The position numbers and the translations under genes are program-made. Shown here in pieces: positions 8,478-17,161 of a stretch of DNA of 47,940 nucleotides (positions are counted from its first letter, which is position 1; the number at the start of each line of letters is the position of its first letter). The notes under the pieces were generated by a model, which made no database searches, was not told the origin of the DNA, and worked only from the letters and a program-made list of their open reading frames with translations. The DNA is from an uncultured Merdimonas sp. (lineage in GTDB: Bacteria; Bacillota; Clostridia; Lachnospirales; Lachnospiraceae): NCBI GenBank assembly GCA_944378225.1, contig CALWGE010000016.1, forward strand, positions 1-47,940. Reading direction: 5' to 3'.

Positions 8478-9119
8478 TCATTTTTCAGCTTTCCCCAATA
8501 CGGAATCCTGTCTTCTCTTTTTTACTCCTACCGCCATTCCATACTGTGCCTGATGTCTGTCTTCCACAAGAGTTCTCTCATAACGGATGATGCCATTGTT
8601 ATCGTAAGGGTCGTTAAAATAATATCCCTCTTCATCATATCCAATGAGCAGCATACAATGCTCATTGGATATCCATGTGAAAGTTTCTCCTGTTTCCGTT
8701 AATTTCCATTCCGGTCCGATAACAGGTTCTCTCATATTGATACATGCCCAGAATATCACTGGCATTCCCTGATCAATATACTCACGAAGCAAATATTCCA
8801 TAGATGCCCCGGTTTCATTGATGATATCGTAAGTGTCTCCTGCAACTTTTTTCAATGCTTTACATATGACAGGAGCATAGCATCCAAAAGAATTTTCGTC
8901 ATAAGGACTGCCGCAGAAATACTGATTCGGGTCGGGTCCATACAGCTGACCTCCCCTTTCTTCAAATTCCTGCTTCTCCAGATATTTTTCTATGAATTCA
9001 TCCACCGTGATATCATATTTTAAATACTGTAACAGCATGACTGCAGACACGCTCTCACATCCGGTCGGATGCTTTATACTCTGATCAATATAAGGTACCT
9101 CAATCTTAGTCATTGCCAT
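8478..9119 (-). CDS. C39-like cysteine peptidase-fold protein
   Basis: A 213-residue protein of the Peptidase_C39_2 (YvpB-like) type. The papain-like active-site pieces are visible: TGCESVSAVMLLQYL with Cys21, NEHCMLLIGYD with His154, and YYFNDPYDN with Asp170. Most relatives are secreted; this one has no signal peptide or membrane segment, so it may act in the cytoplasm or be inactive. Its ATG lies 14 nt inside the end of the NhaC antiporter gene, so the two are coupled. A strong terminator follows. The substrate is unknown. Fold assignment is fairly secure; peptidase activity is inference. Confidence 0.8.
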   Translation of the reverse strand: MAMTKIEVPYIDQSIKHPTGCESVSAVMLLQYLKYDITVDEFIEKYLEKQEFEERGGQLYGPDPNQYFCGSPYDENSFGCYAPVICKALKKVAGDTYDIINETGASMEYLLREYIDQGMPVIFWACINMREPVIGPEWKLTETGETFTWISNEHCMLLIGYDEEGYYFNDPYDNNGIIRYERTLVEDRHQAQYGMAVGVKKRRQDSVLGKAEK

Positions 9120-10638
9120 GAACCCGTGCTGCCTTTCTTTTTTCCACAGCCCTCATAGCGGTTAAAACAGCCAAAAGAAGAAGCAGACTGATTCCCAGTA
9201 CAATCCACCATACCCTGATAATGCCGGCAATCACATAGCCTATCAGACAGACTGCGGCAACCACTGCCGCATACTGAATCTGCGTGGAAACATGATTCAT
9301 ATGATTACTCTGCGCTCCCGCCGAGGACATAACTGTAGTATCTGAAATCGGAGAAACATGATCCCCGCAGACAGCCCCTGCAAGCACTGCTGAAACAGAT
9401 ATAATCATCATCTCCAGATTATTGGCGGAAGAAAATAACGCTACTACGATAGGCACTAAAATTGCAAAGGTTCCCCAGCTGGTTCCTGTTGAGAAAGAAA
9501 GAAATACCGCAATGGCAAACATAATCGCCGGAACAATCACGCTTGCTGACGCATGACTGCCTACAACGCCCTCCACAAATACGCCTATCTCCAATGCGTC
9601 TCCTACACCTTTCAAAGACCACGCGAAAATCAAAATAACAATTGCCGGTATCATCAATTTAAAACCATCTACCAGGCTGTCCATAAATCCCTTGAAAGTC
9701 ACTACTTTTCTGGGCAGGTATAATACCAGCATAAACAAAACTGTAATAAAGGTGGCAAAGATCAGACTGATCTCCGCATTACAGCCTGCAAACGCTGTAA
9801 CAATATCTGTTGCTCCATCCTGAAATCCCGTGTAAATCATGGCGCCCACAGCAGAAACAATCAAAACAGCAACGGGAAGAACCAAATCCATAACATGTCC
9901 CTTAGCAGTTGTTTCTTCCTCTTTAAACTGTTCAAATTCTTCCTTGCCGGAAGTAAACAAATCGCCCTTTTCTGCATTCTCTTCGTGTTTTTTCATTAAA
10001 CCGAAATCAAATTTCATGAGAATAACATAAAGTACCATTGCAAGAGTCAGCAATGCATACAGATTATAAGGGATTGTTCTTAAGAATAACTGAAATCCCG
10101 TAATTCCCGCATCCTCCGGTACATAGGAATTCACTGCTGCTGCCCAGCTGGAAATCGGTGCTATGATACAAACGGGTGCCGCTGTGGCATCAATGATATA
10201 TGCCAGCTTCGCTCTTGACACCTTATACCGGTCTGTTACCGGACGCATAACAGAACCTACCGTCAGACAGTTAAAATAATCGTCAACAAAAATCAGCATA
10301 CCAAGACCCGCGGTTGCCAGCAATGCGCTTTTCTTCGACTTGATTTTGTTTCCTGCCCATCTTCCGTAAGCAGCAGAGCCTCCCGACTTTGACATAAGTA
10401 CAATAATCATTCCCAAAAGCACGTCAAAAATCAGGATATTCAAATTCATACTGCTTTTCATGATATCAAAGAATGCAACAAACGCATTCCATGGATGAAA
10501 GCCTGTATACATCAGGGCACCGACTGTAACGCCAATAAACAGCGAACTATATACCTCTTTTGTGATCAATGCCAGCAGAATTGCCAGAAGCGGCGGTACC
10601 AGGGACCACCATGTGCCAATAAAAAAAGTTCCATCCAT
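9106..10638 (-). CDS. NhaC-family Na+/H+ antiporter
   Basis: A 510-residue integral membrane protein with about 12 hydrophobic segments. It begins with TWWSLVPPLLAILLALITKEVYSS and contains FVDDYFNCLTVGSVMRPV and SFSTGTSWGTFAILVPI, which are typical of the NhaC/MleN group. These carriers exchange Na+ for protons, sometimes coupled to malate/lactate or amino acid exchange, so pH or sodium homeostasis is likely but the exact substrate is not certain. A charged loop rich in E/K (about 205-235) splits the two halves. It has its own promoter and shares a transcript with the overlapping C39-like gene. Confidence 0.92.
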   Translation of the reverse strand: MDGTFFIGTWWSLVPPLLAILLALITKEVYSSLFIGVTVGALMYTGFHPWNAFVAFFDIMKSSMNLNILIFDVLLGMIIVLMSKSGGSAAYGRWAGNKIKSKKSALLATAGLGMLIFVDDYFNCLTVGSVMRPVTDRYKVSRAKLAYIIDATAAPVCIIAPISSWAAAVNSYVPEDAGITGFQLFLRTIPYNLYALLTLAMVLYVILMKFDFGLMKKHEENAEKGDLFTSGKEEFEQFKEEETTAKGHVMDLVLPVAVLIVSAVGAMIYTGFQDGATDIVTAFAGCNAEISLIFATFITVLFMLVLYLPRKVVTFKGFMDSLVDGFKLMIPAIVILIFAWSLKGVGDALEIGVFVEGVVGSHASASVIVPAIMFAIAVFLSFSTGTSWGTFAILVPIVVALFSSANNLEMMIISVSAVLAGAVCGDHVSPISDTTVMSSAGAQSNHMNHVSTQIQYAAVVAAVCLIGYVIAGIIRVWWIVLGISLLLLLAVLTAMRAVEKRKAARVHGND

Positions 10639-10703
10639 CTTACTAATCCCCCCTCTGTCTTGGTATCTGAATCATTCCTTATTCAACAGGACACTAACTT
10701 CGT

Positions 10704-10732
10704 ATTATAAATGGTTATGATAAAATATACAA
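10704..10732 (-). promoter_or_regulatory. vegetative promoter of the NhaC gene
   Basis: On the minus strand TTGTAT (10727-10732) and a perfect TATAAT (10704-10709) are 17 bp apart. The predicted leader is about 60 nt, too short for a typical riboswitch. The Na/Pi gene stops at 10779 without an obvious terminator, so some read-through into nhaC is possible. Confidence 0.7.
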
Positions 10733-10778
10733 TACAATTTTGTCGCCATCTTGTCTTACGTTCGGTTCAGGCGGGCTT

Positions 10779-12587
10779 TCATATCTCGTTTTCTGCCTCC
10801 ATACTCTTTACATGGATTCCCGGGTTTCCAAAATCGTATTTCTGAGTATACATTGTAAAATAGGAATAGTATACCATGCCCTCCCCTGCGTAAACCGTGG
10901 AATTGTGAATATGGATATCCTCACTGTCCTCATCTGCCTTCTGCATGGCCGACATGATGCTTGCGCAGTGAGCGGCAATACGGGAAAAGCTGTTCAGTAT
11001 ATCATTGAAAATGGTTCCCTGCTCCAGGCCGCAGTCACCACTGCCCAGCCGTATGACATGGTTGTGCTTCAGTTCGTCACACAGATGGGTGATCACAACG
11101 CCCAGAGGCGCCACTTTATCAGCCTCTTTCTGATCTGCCTCCGTGAATGCCCTGGCAGTAATATTCATGACCTCGCGTACGGCCTGCATCACCACATTCA
11201 GTTCATCCAAAGCCTCTTCAGAAAAACTCATGCGGTTCTCCTGCATCTCATTGGACATATAAGCAATATTAGCCGCATGATCGCCAATCCTCTCAAAGTC
11301 ACTGATAGTGCTCAGATAAAGGGTCATCTGCCTTGATTGTGCCGTGGTCAGCTCCTTTTTTGTCAAACGCATCAGATAAACTCCAAGCCGGGTCTCATAC
11401 TTATCAATCAGATCTTCCTTGCGCTGGACCTTCTCAAAGCGCTCCTGCTGGTAATCATTCAGAAGATTCATCGCGCGATTTACGTTTTTCCGCACTTTTT
11501 TTGCCATTCCGGAAATTACACGCTGACACTGCCCCATCGCAAGTGCCGGATACACAACCAAACGATCTTCCAGCAGTTCCAGATCTGCTTCTTCTTCCAG
11601 TTCTTCCTGCGTATCCTTAACCAGCATACAGACCAGCTTTTCCAGCTTAGGAATAAAAGGAAACAGTACGCATACTGTAGCCACCCGGAAAACTGTATTC
11701 AAAAGGGCTATCAGAACGGGCGTCATAATCTGATTCATAAAATCAAAATGCAGAAACCAGTTGGCTGTATAAAAGGCAGTTCCCCAGAAGATCAAGCCAA
11801 ACAAATCGTTCAGAAGATAAATCAGAGCTGTCCGTTTCCCGTTTTTATTGGCACCGACAGAGGAAAGCAGAACGGGACAGGCTGCACCTACACCGATTCC
11901 AAGTATAATAGGAAATGTACTGGCAAAAGTCAGAATTCCTGTCGCAGACAATGCCTGCAATACACCAATGGCTGCTGATGCGCTCTGCAAAACCGCCGTA
12001 AAAGCGATACCTACCAGAATCCCCATCAGCGGATTTGAAAACACAGTAAGCATGCTGGCAAAAGTCTCATTTCCACGCAGCGGTTCCACTGCACCACTCA
12101 TAGTCTGCATTCCCATCATCAGAATAGCGAATCCCAGCATGATATTGCCGATATTTCTATGTACCGAACGCTTGCCAAGCATCCGGAGCACAATACCCAC
12201 AACAGCCACGATCGCTGATATAGTAGCCGTGGACAGCACAGCCGCCCAGCCTTTTGAGCCTTCAATATAAGACAGGCACAGGATCCATCCCGTAATGCTT
12301 GTGCCGATATTGGCTCCCATAATGATACTGATCGCCTGCCTCAGCTTCATCATCATGGAATTAACAAAACCAATCACCATCACCGTTGTCGCTGAAGATG
12401 ACTGAATCACACAGGTTACTCCCGCGCCCAGTGCAACTCCCTTCAAAGGTGTGTTGGTCATCCTATATAAAAATTTTTCCAGCTTATTGCCGGCTACCAT
12501 TTTTAACCCGTCACCCATCAGGAGCATACCATAGAGAAACAATGCTACTCCGCTGAGCAGAGACAGGACCATCGAAACTATTTCCAT
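10779..12587 (-). CDS. Na/Pi cotransporter family protein with PhoU-like C-terminal domain
   Basis: A 602-residue membrane protein of the NptA/YjbB group. The first ~330 residues hold two inverted Na/Pi repeats, each with the signature Gln-Ser-Ser/Ala motif (QSSSATTVMVIGF near residue 85 and QSASAAIGVLQAL near 220). The cytoplasmic C-terminal part (about 370-560) is helical and PhoU-like (YLSTISDFERIGDHAANIA). Relatives import phosphate with sodium or act as Na+-dependent exporters. The ATG at 12587 is preceded by GGAAG and the segment GVALFLYGMLLMGDGLK follows; an upstream in-frame extension to 12647 would run into the terminator/promoter region. It has its own promoter. Confidence 0.9.
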   Translation of the reverse strand: MEIVSMVLSLLSGVALFLYGMLLMGDGLKMVAGNKLEKFLYRMTNTPLKGVALGAGVTCVIQSSSATTVMVIGFVNSMMMKLRQAISIIMGANIGTSITGWILCLSYIEGSKGWAAVLSTATISAIVAVVGIVLRMLGKRSVHRNIGNIMLGFAILMMGMQTMSGAVEPLRGNETFASMLTVFSNPLMGILVGIAFTAVLQSASAAIGVLQALSATGILTFASTFPIILGIGVGAACPVLLSSVGANKNGKRTALIYLLNDLFGLIFWGTAFYTANWFLHFDFMNQIMTPVLIALLNTVFRVATVCVLFPFIPKLEKLVCMLVKDTQEELEEEADLELLEDRLVVYPALAMGQCQRVISGMAKKVRKNVNRAMNLLNDYQQERFEKVQRKEDLIDKYETRLGVYLMRLTKKELTTAQSRQMTLYLSTISDFERIGDHAANIAYMSNEMQENRMSFSEEALDELNVVMQAVREVMNITARAFTEADQKEADKVAPLGVVITHLCDELKHNHVIRLGSGDCGLEQGTIFNDILNSFSRIAAHCASIMSAMQKADEDSEDIHIHNSTVYAGEGMVYYSYFTMYTQKYDFGNPGIHVKSMEAENEI

Positions 12588-12618
12588 AATCTTTATCTTC
12601 CGTTCTGCATTTATCCAG

Positions 12619-12647
12619 AGTATAAGCCAAAAGAACCTTATCCACAA
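12619..12647 (-). promoter_or_regulatory. promoter of the Na/Pi gene, embedded in the tsf terminator
   Basis: On the minus strand TTGTGG (12642-12647) and TATACT (12619-12624) are 17 bp apart, giving a start near 12612 and a leader of about 25 nt. The -35 box covers the end of the terminator loop and the first two bases of its right arm. A second possible start, TTGACA (12689-12694) with TAAAAG (12667-12672) and a 16-bp gap, lies before the hairpin and would have to read through it. Confidence 0.5.
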
Positions 12648-12666
12648 AAAATTGCGGATAAGGTTC
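12629..12666 (-). terminator. intrinsic terminator of rpsB-tsf
   Basis: A perfect 11-bp inverted repeat (GAACCTTATCC at 12633-12643 and its complement at 12656-12666) encloses a 12-nt loop. On the minus strand it is followed by TTTT. It lies 33 bp past the tsf stop codon. Confidence 0.75.
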
Positions 12667-12698
12667 CTTTTAGCATCTGTCGCGCTTATGTCAAATAT

Positions 12699-13640
12699 TT
12701 ACTTTCCTGCCATCTGCTTTGCAACTTCTTCAGCGAAGTTCTCTTCCTTCTTCTCGATTCCTTCACCGGTCTCGAAACGTACAAAGCCCTTGATGGTGAT
12801 CTTTGCGTTGTTCTCTTTTGCAACCTGCTCTACGTACTTACCTACGGACTGCTTTCCATCCTCAGCTTTTACGTATACCTGATCAAGCAGGCAGATCTCT
12901 TTGAGCTCTTTATTGATACGACCCTGGATCATACCCTGAATTACCTTCTCCGGCTTCTGGGACTCCTTCGGATCATTCTGAATCTGAGCCAGAAGAATTG
13001 CCTTCTCTTTCTCAATGTAATCCGGCTCTACTTCCTTATCGCTGGTGTACAGCGGCTTCAGAGCTGCAGCCTGCATAGCCACGTTCTTAGCCATCTCTTT
13101 AACAGCATCGTTCACTACATCTGTCTCAACGTCAACCAGTACGCCGATCTTGCCGCCTGCATGGATGTAGGAAGCTACGAATCCGTTCTGCTCCTCCATC
13201 TGACGGAAACGACGAATGTTCATGTTCTCACCGATTACTGCGATCTGAGAAGCCAGAGCTTCCTGTACAGTCAGAGTTGTATCCTTCTCCCAGGTCTCAG
13301 CCATGAAACCTTCAATATCAGAAGCGGAAGTCTTCAGTGCCTGAGCAGCTACATCAGCTACATAAGCACGGAACTTCTCGTTCTTTGCCACGAAGTCTGT
13401 CTCAGCATTTACCTCTACAGCAACAGCCTTATGTCCATCTTCTGATGTGCAGATATCTACGATACCCTCAGCAGCGATACGTCCTGCCTTCTTCTGCGCG
13501 CTTGCAAGACCTTTCTCTCTCAGCCAGTCTACAGCCGCATCCATATTTCCCTCAGTCGCCGTCAGGGCCTTCTTGCAGTCCATCATGCCGGCGCCGGTCA
13601 TTTCTCTTAACTCTTTTACCATTCCTGCTGTGATTGCCAT
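12699..13640 (-). CDS. tsf: translation elongation factor Ts
   Basis: The guanine-nucleotide exchange factor for EF-Tu, 313 residues. The N-terminal UBA-like region carries VKELREMTGAGMMDCKKAL (about 9-27), the family signature, and the core contains VEVNAETDFVAKNEKF, the part that contacts EF-Tu. The C-terminal coiled-coil and dimerisation portion reads normally through to residue 313. It follows rpsB after a 57-bp gap, the conserved bacterial order, and shares its promoter. Codon use is typical of a highly expressed gene. Confidence 0.98.
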   Translation of the reverse strand: MAITAGMVKELREMTGAGMMDCKKALTATEGNMDAAVDWLREKGLASAQKKAGRIAAEGIVDICTSEDGHKAVAVEVNAETDFVAKNEKFRAYVADVAAQALKTSASDIEGFMAETWEKDTTLTVQEALASQIAVIGENMNIRRFRQMEEQNGFVASYIHAGGKIGVLVDVETDVVNDAVKEMAKNVAMQAAALKPLYTSDKEVEPDYIEKEKAILLAQIQNDPKESQKPEKVIQGMIQGRINKELKEICLLDQVYVKAEDGKQSVGKYVEQVAKENNAKITIKGFVRFETGEGIEKKEENFAEEVAKQMAGK

Positions 13641-13697
13641 TTTTCGTTCCTCCAGATTCTATTTTCAGCCCGAGTCAGATATCAGATCTGTCTGCTC

Positions 13698-14438
13698 TTA
13701 CTCCTCTGCCTGAGCCTCTTCGGTCTCCTCGTAAACTTCCTCTACTTCCTCGGCTGCGCCCTGATTTGCCTCAACCACTGCGTCTGCCATGGTGGAAACG
13801 ATCAGCTTTACAGCGCGGATTGCGTCGTCGTTGCCCGGGATTACATAATCCAGCTCTTCCGGATCGCAGTTGGTATCAGCGATTCCGATCAGCGGAATAC
13901 CCAGTGTATGTGCTTCCTGTACGCAGATTCTCTCCTTCTTCGGATCTACTACGAAGATAGCGTCCGGAATTCTCTTCATATCCTTGATTCCGCCCAGGTT
14001 CTTCTCAAGCTTCTCCCACTCTTTCTTCAGGGCGATAACTTCCTTTTTGGGCAGTACATCAAAGGTTCCGTCCTCAGACATCTTCTCAATTGCTTTCAGA
14101 CGAGCGATTCTGCTCTGGATAGTCTTGAAGTTGGTCAGCATACCGCCAAGCCATCTCTCGTTTACATAGAACATACCGCAGCGCTCTGCCTCTGTCTTGA
14201 TAGCATCCTGAGCCTGCTTCTTGGTTCCTACAAACAGAACGGTTCCGCCCTGAGCAGCGATATCGAAAACAGCCTTGTATGCTGCGTCTACCATTCCTAC
14301 AGACTTCTGCAGGTCGATGATATAAATACCGTTACGCTCGGTATAGATGTACGGAGCCATCTTGGGGTTCCAGCGTCTCGTCTGATGTCCGAAATGAACA
14401 CCTGCTTCCAGTAACTGCTTCATTGAAATTACACTCAT
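13698..14438 (-). CDS. rpsB: 30S ribosomal protein S2
   Basis: A component of the small ribosomal subunit at the head-platform junction, 246 residues. The start ATG at 14438 is chosen because GGAGG lies 7 nt upstream and the protein then begins [19 protein letters not shown], the normal S2 N terminus. The coiled-coil region (about 105-165) and the conserved [12 protein letters not shown] segment are present. The tail is very acidic, as in many Clostridia. It is co-transcribed with tsf from a strong promoter through a structured leader. Confidence 0.98.
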   Translation of the reverse strand: MSVISMKQLLEAGVHFGHQTRRWNPKMAPYIYTERNGIYIIDLQKSVGMVDAAYKAVFDIAAQGGTVLFVGTKKQAQDAIKTEAERCGMFYVNERWLGGMLTNFKTIQSRIARLKAIEKMSEDGTFDVLPKKEVIALKKEWEKLEKNLGGIKDMKRIPDAIFVVDPKKERICVQEAHTLGIPLIGIADTNCDPEELDYVIPGNDDAIRAVKLIVSTMADAVVEANQGAAEEVEEVYEETEEAQAEE

Positions 14439-14548
14439 GATTCTTTCCTCCATTTGGTTGTTCTTCCGCCGGCTTCCGCACCGTGAAATACCTGCGGCCC
14501 AAGGGCCCGGCACCGTCCCCGGTTCCACCCGCGTGTTTTTTCACTAAC
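14439..14548 (-). promoter_or_regulatory. structured GC-rich 5' leader of rpsB-tsf
   Basis: The predicted transcript has about 110 nt before the rpsB ATG. It is much richer in G and C than the region around it and can form nested hairpins: for example ACCG-GGGA-CGGT with extra outer G-C pairs, and a GGCC-CTTG-GGCC stem. The heptamer ACGGTGC occurs twice (plus-strand complement near 14470 and 14510), which would allow alternative pairings. Ribosomal protein operons often carry autoregulatory leaders bound by their own product; this is a candidate S2 leader, by inference only. Confidence 0.4.
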
Positions 14549-14554
14549 TCTGCA

Positions 14555-14583
14555 AGTATAGCACAGGAAAAGGGCCTTTGCAA
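14555..14583 (-). promoter_or_regulatory. strong promoter of rpsB-tsf
   Basis: On the minus strand TTGCAA (14578-14583) and TATACT (14555-14560) are exactly 17 bp apart, with TG one base before the -10 box (extended -10). The -35 box lies wholly within the loop of the preceding glgA terminator. The predicted start is near 14548. Confidence 0.75.
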
Positions 14584-14592
14584 GCCCTTTTC
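14567..14592 (-). terminator. intrinsic terminator of glgA
   Basis: A perfect 9-bp inverted repeat, GAAAAGGGC (14567-14575) and its complement (14584-14592), encloses an 8-nt loop. It lies 43 bp past the glgA stop. The T residues on the leftward strand are those of the stem arm itself (CCCTTTTC), so termination may be partial. Confidence 0.6.
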
Positions 14593-14635
14593 TGTCTGAA
14601 TTCCTATAAAATTCCTGTGGATTTTCTGCGGAGTT

Positions 14636-16111
14636 TTAGTTTGCCAGCCAGTCATACATCTCTGCGTATTTCTTGGCGGAACTGTTCCAGGAAAAATCTG
14701 CCGCCATGGCACGATCCACAATCTTGTTCCATTCGCGTTTTCCTGTCTTGTTCTCCCGCTTGCTGTCTCCCTTGCCGTCATAATAAATATGCTCTGCATA
14801 GCGGACGGTATTCATCATCTCATGCGCATTGTAGTTTTTAAAGCTGAAACCGGTACCGGTATTCTCATATTCATTATAAGGCTGGACCGTATCCTTAAGA
14901 CCTCCTGTCTCACGTACAATCGGAATCGTTCCATAGCGGAGACTCATCAGCTGGCTTAAGCCGCAGGGCTCAAACTGAGACGGCATCAGGAAAGCATCGC
15001 AGGAACCGTAAATCTTATGAGAAAGAGCCTCGGAATAGAAAATATTCGCAGACACCTTGCCCTGATACTTCCATGCAAAGTGGCGGAACATATTCTCATA
15101 CCGCTCCTCGCCGGTTCCCAGAACCACAAACTGAACAGCGTCCTGGCAAAGCTCATCCATCACATATGCAATCAGGTCAAATCCTTTCTGATCTGTCAGG
15201 CGGGATACGATACCGATCATCATAATCTTCGGATCCACCGTAAGACCCAGCTCTTCCTGGAGCGCCACCTTATTTTTCACCTTTTCCTTCCGGAAGTTCA
15301 CTGCATTGTAATTATGCACCAGGTACTTATCTGTCTCAGGATTGTATTCATTATAATCAATACCGTTTACAATTCCACGCAGGGAATTGGAACGGGCACG
15401 CAGAAGGCCATCCAGATGCTCTCCATAATAAGGCATCTTAATTTCTTCTGCATAGGTATCGCTGACGGTTGTTACTGCATCTGCATATACGATTCCACCC
15501 TTCAGATAGTTCGCATCTCCGTAAGCTTCCAGTTTATCAGGAGTAAAGTAGGATGCATTCAGTCCCGTAATATCCTTTACTGTCTTCATATCCCAGATTC
15601 CCTGGAATTTCAGATTATGAATCGTCATAACCGTCTTGATTCCCTGGAAAAACGGATTATTCTGGAAAGAATCATTCAGGAACACAGGTACGAGACCTGT
15701 CTGCCAGTCATGACAGTGAATAATATCCGGGCGGAAATTCAGGGAGGGCAGAGCGGAAATAGCAGCCTTGGAGAAGAATGCAAATTTCTCTATGTCCTCA
15801 TAAATATTTCCATAGGGCTTTGCCCCTGCAAAATAATACTCATTATCGATAAAATAGAATTTGACTCCCTCAAATTCCATTTCCAGAACGCCCACATACT
15901 GCTTGCGCCATGCCAGATCCATATAAAAGTGGGTCACATAATTCATTTTATCCCGCCATTCCTGCTTGATGCAGAGATATTTGGGAATCATTACACGGAT
16001 ATCATACTGCTCTTTATCAAAATACTTTGGCAGAGATCCGACTACATCTGCCAATCCGCCGGTTTTAATAAAAGGAACCGCCTCTGAAGCAACAAATAAT
16101 ATCTTTTTCAC
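14636..16111 (-). CDS. glgA: glycogen synthase (ADP-glucose type, GT5)
   Basis: A GT5-family glycosyltransferase, 491 residues, that adds glucose from ADP-glucose to the growing alpha-1,4-glucan of glycogen. The N-terminal ADP-glucose-binding motif is KTGGLADVVGSLPKYF (16-31), and the C-terminal Rossmann domain has MPSQFEPCGLSQLMSLRYGTIPIVRETGGLKDTV. The start codon is GTG at 16111 with GGAGG 7 nt upstream. No other glycogen gene (glgC, glgB, glgP) is present. The gene sits directly after spo0A (92-bp gap). A link to storage of carbon before sporulation is possible but unproven. Confidence 0.95.
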   Translation of the reverse strand: MKKILFVASEAVPFIKTGGLADVVGSLPKYFDKEQYDIRVMIPKYLCIKQEWRDKMNYVTHFYMDLAWRKQYVGVLEMEFEGVKFYFIDNEYYFAGAKPYGNIYEDIEKFAFFSKAAISALPSLNFRPDIIHCHDWQTGLVPVFLNDSFQNNPFFQGIKTVMTIHNLKFQGIWDMKTVKDITGLNASYFTPDKLEAYGDANYLKGGIVYADAVTTVSDTYAEEIKMPYYGEHLDGLLRARSNSLRGIVNGIDYNEYNPETDKYLVHNYNAVNFRKEKVKNKVALQEELGLTVDPKIMMIGIVSRLTDQKGFDLIAYVMDELCQDAVQFVVLGTGEERYENMFRHFAWKYQGKVSANIFYSEALSHKIYGSCDAFLMPSQFEPCGLSQLMSLRYGTIPIVRETGGLKDTVQPYNEYENTGTGFSFKNYNAHEMMNTVRYAEHIYYDGKGDSKRENKTGKREWNKIVDRAMAADFSWNSSAKKYAEMYDWLAN

Positions 16112-16148
16112 TGCATTTCCTCCCTGTTTCGGTAAAATATCTATATCT

Positions 16149-16177
16149 ATTATAACGCATTCACAGTGTATTTAAAA
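16149..16177 (-). promoter_or_regulatory. weak candidate promoter of glgA
   Basis: A perfect TATAAT (16149-16154 on the minus strand) lies 38 nt before the glgA start. The hexamer 17 bp upstream (TTTTAA, 16172-16177) is a poor -35 box, so the promoter may need an activator or be weak. Transcription from spo0A could also continue into glgA, since no terminator is seen in this 92-bp gap. Confidence 0.35.
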
Positions 16178-16203
16178 GATAAATTTGTGCAAAATTTACA
16201 CTT

Positions 16204-17007
16204 CTATGACACTTTTGCCTTATATTCCAGACGAATTCGATCAGCAATCAGCGCAATAAACTCTGAATTCGTTGGTTTTCCCTTCCCGTTGCTCACTGTA
16301 TAACCAAATAATTCGTCAATGGTATCCATTTTCCCCCGGCTCCAGGCCACCTCTATGGCATGCCGGATTGCCCGTTCCACACGACTTGGGGTGGTCTGGT
16401 GATTTTTTGCAATGGTCGGATACAGAATCTTCGTAATCGAATTCAGCATTTCCATATCCTCTACCGACATCATAATAGCATCTCTCAGATACTGATAGCC
16501 TTTAATGTGAGCCGGTACACCGATTTCATGAATCATATTGGTAACATCCGTCTCCAGATCTCTTTCCTCTATGAACTCTGTCCGTTTCCGTTCTGCTGTC
16601 TGACAGACTGGGGTAAGTACCCGTTCTCCCCGGCTTCGAATGCTTCTGAGTCTTCCCAGAAGCATTTCGTTATTAAAAGGCTTCATGATATAGTAATTTG
16701 CCCCAAGAGCAAATGCATCTTCTGTGACAGCCTCCTGCCCGATGGCAGAAAGCACAATGAAAGCCGGCATTTTCCGTATAGAAGAATCCTTCTGCAGCTT
16801 TTCCAATACTCCAAGCCCATCCATTTTCGGCATGATCAGGTCCAGCAGCACCACATCAGGAGCATTGTTTTTAATGACTTCCACAGCTTCCTCTCCATTG
16901 CCTGCCGTACCGACTACTTCCATATCGTTTTCTGTCCGAATCAGTGCATTCAGCATTTCTACAATTCTTTCATTATCATCTGCAATAACCACATTCAATT
17001 TTTCCAT
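16204..17007 (-). CDS. spo0A: sporulation master response regulator Spo0A
   Basis: The response regulator that triggers entry into sporulation when phosphorylated, 267 residues. The receiver domain (1-125) has the acidic pocket DD (10-11), the phosphoacceptor Asp56 in [14 protein letters not shown] and the conserved Lys in IMKPFN. The C-terminal DNA-binding domain contains [32 protein letters not shown], the invariant Spo0A recognition region. The ATG at 17007 (AGG upstream) gives the standard N terminus. It follows spoIVB on the same strand, the classical Bacillus/Clostridium order. Confidence 0.98.
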   Translation of the reverse strand: MEKLNVVIADDNERIVEMLNALIRTENDMEVVGTAGNGEEAVEVIKNNAPDVVLLDLIMPKMDGLGVLEKLQKDSSIRKMPAFIVLSAIGQEAVTEDAFALGANYYIMKPFNNEMLLGRLRSIRSRGERVLTPVCQTAERKRTEFIEERDLETDVTNMIHEIGVPAHIKGYQYLRDAIMMSVEDMEMLNSITKILYPTIAKNHQTTPSRVERAIRHAIEVAWSRGKMDTIDELFGYTVSNGKGKPTNSEFIALIADRIRLEYKAKVS

Positions 17008-17091
17008 CTCTGCCTCCCCAAAACTCTTTTTCACACCTTTTCCCTCTGTCCGACGGAATCCCCCGGCTTCCGTCCTGTTTTCTGCCTATTT

Positions 17092-17121
17092 ATTATAACG
17101 AAGGAATCGCTTACCTTTCAA
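17092..17121 (-). promoter_or_regulatory. vegetative promoter of spo0A
   Basis: On the minus strand TTGAAA (17116-17121) and a perfect TATAAT (17092-17097) are 18 bp apart. I looked for a sigma-H promoter (AGGA...GAAT spacing) in the same region; GGAGAG and GGGAATTG are present but too close together. Confidence 0.55.
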
Positions 17122-17161
17122 TTCCCTATTGCTCTCCTTTTTGGGACAGGGCGAGACAAGT

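Noticed and set aside
10639-10700. Sodium or pH riboswitch before nhaC
   Set aside because: The predicted leader is only about 60 nt, has no terminator-like hairpin and shows no motif of the known Na+ riboswitch class that I can recognise.
15017-16087. Plus-strand open frame of 356 codons
   Set aside because: It lies wholly opposite glgA, which has clear catalytic motifs and a good GTG start; no ribosome site or family match was seen.
17098-17160. Sigma-H promoter for spo0A
   Set aside because: Pieces similar to the -35 (AGGAGAG) and -10 (GGGAATTG) elements occur but are only about 5 bp apart, far too close for a working promoter.
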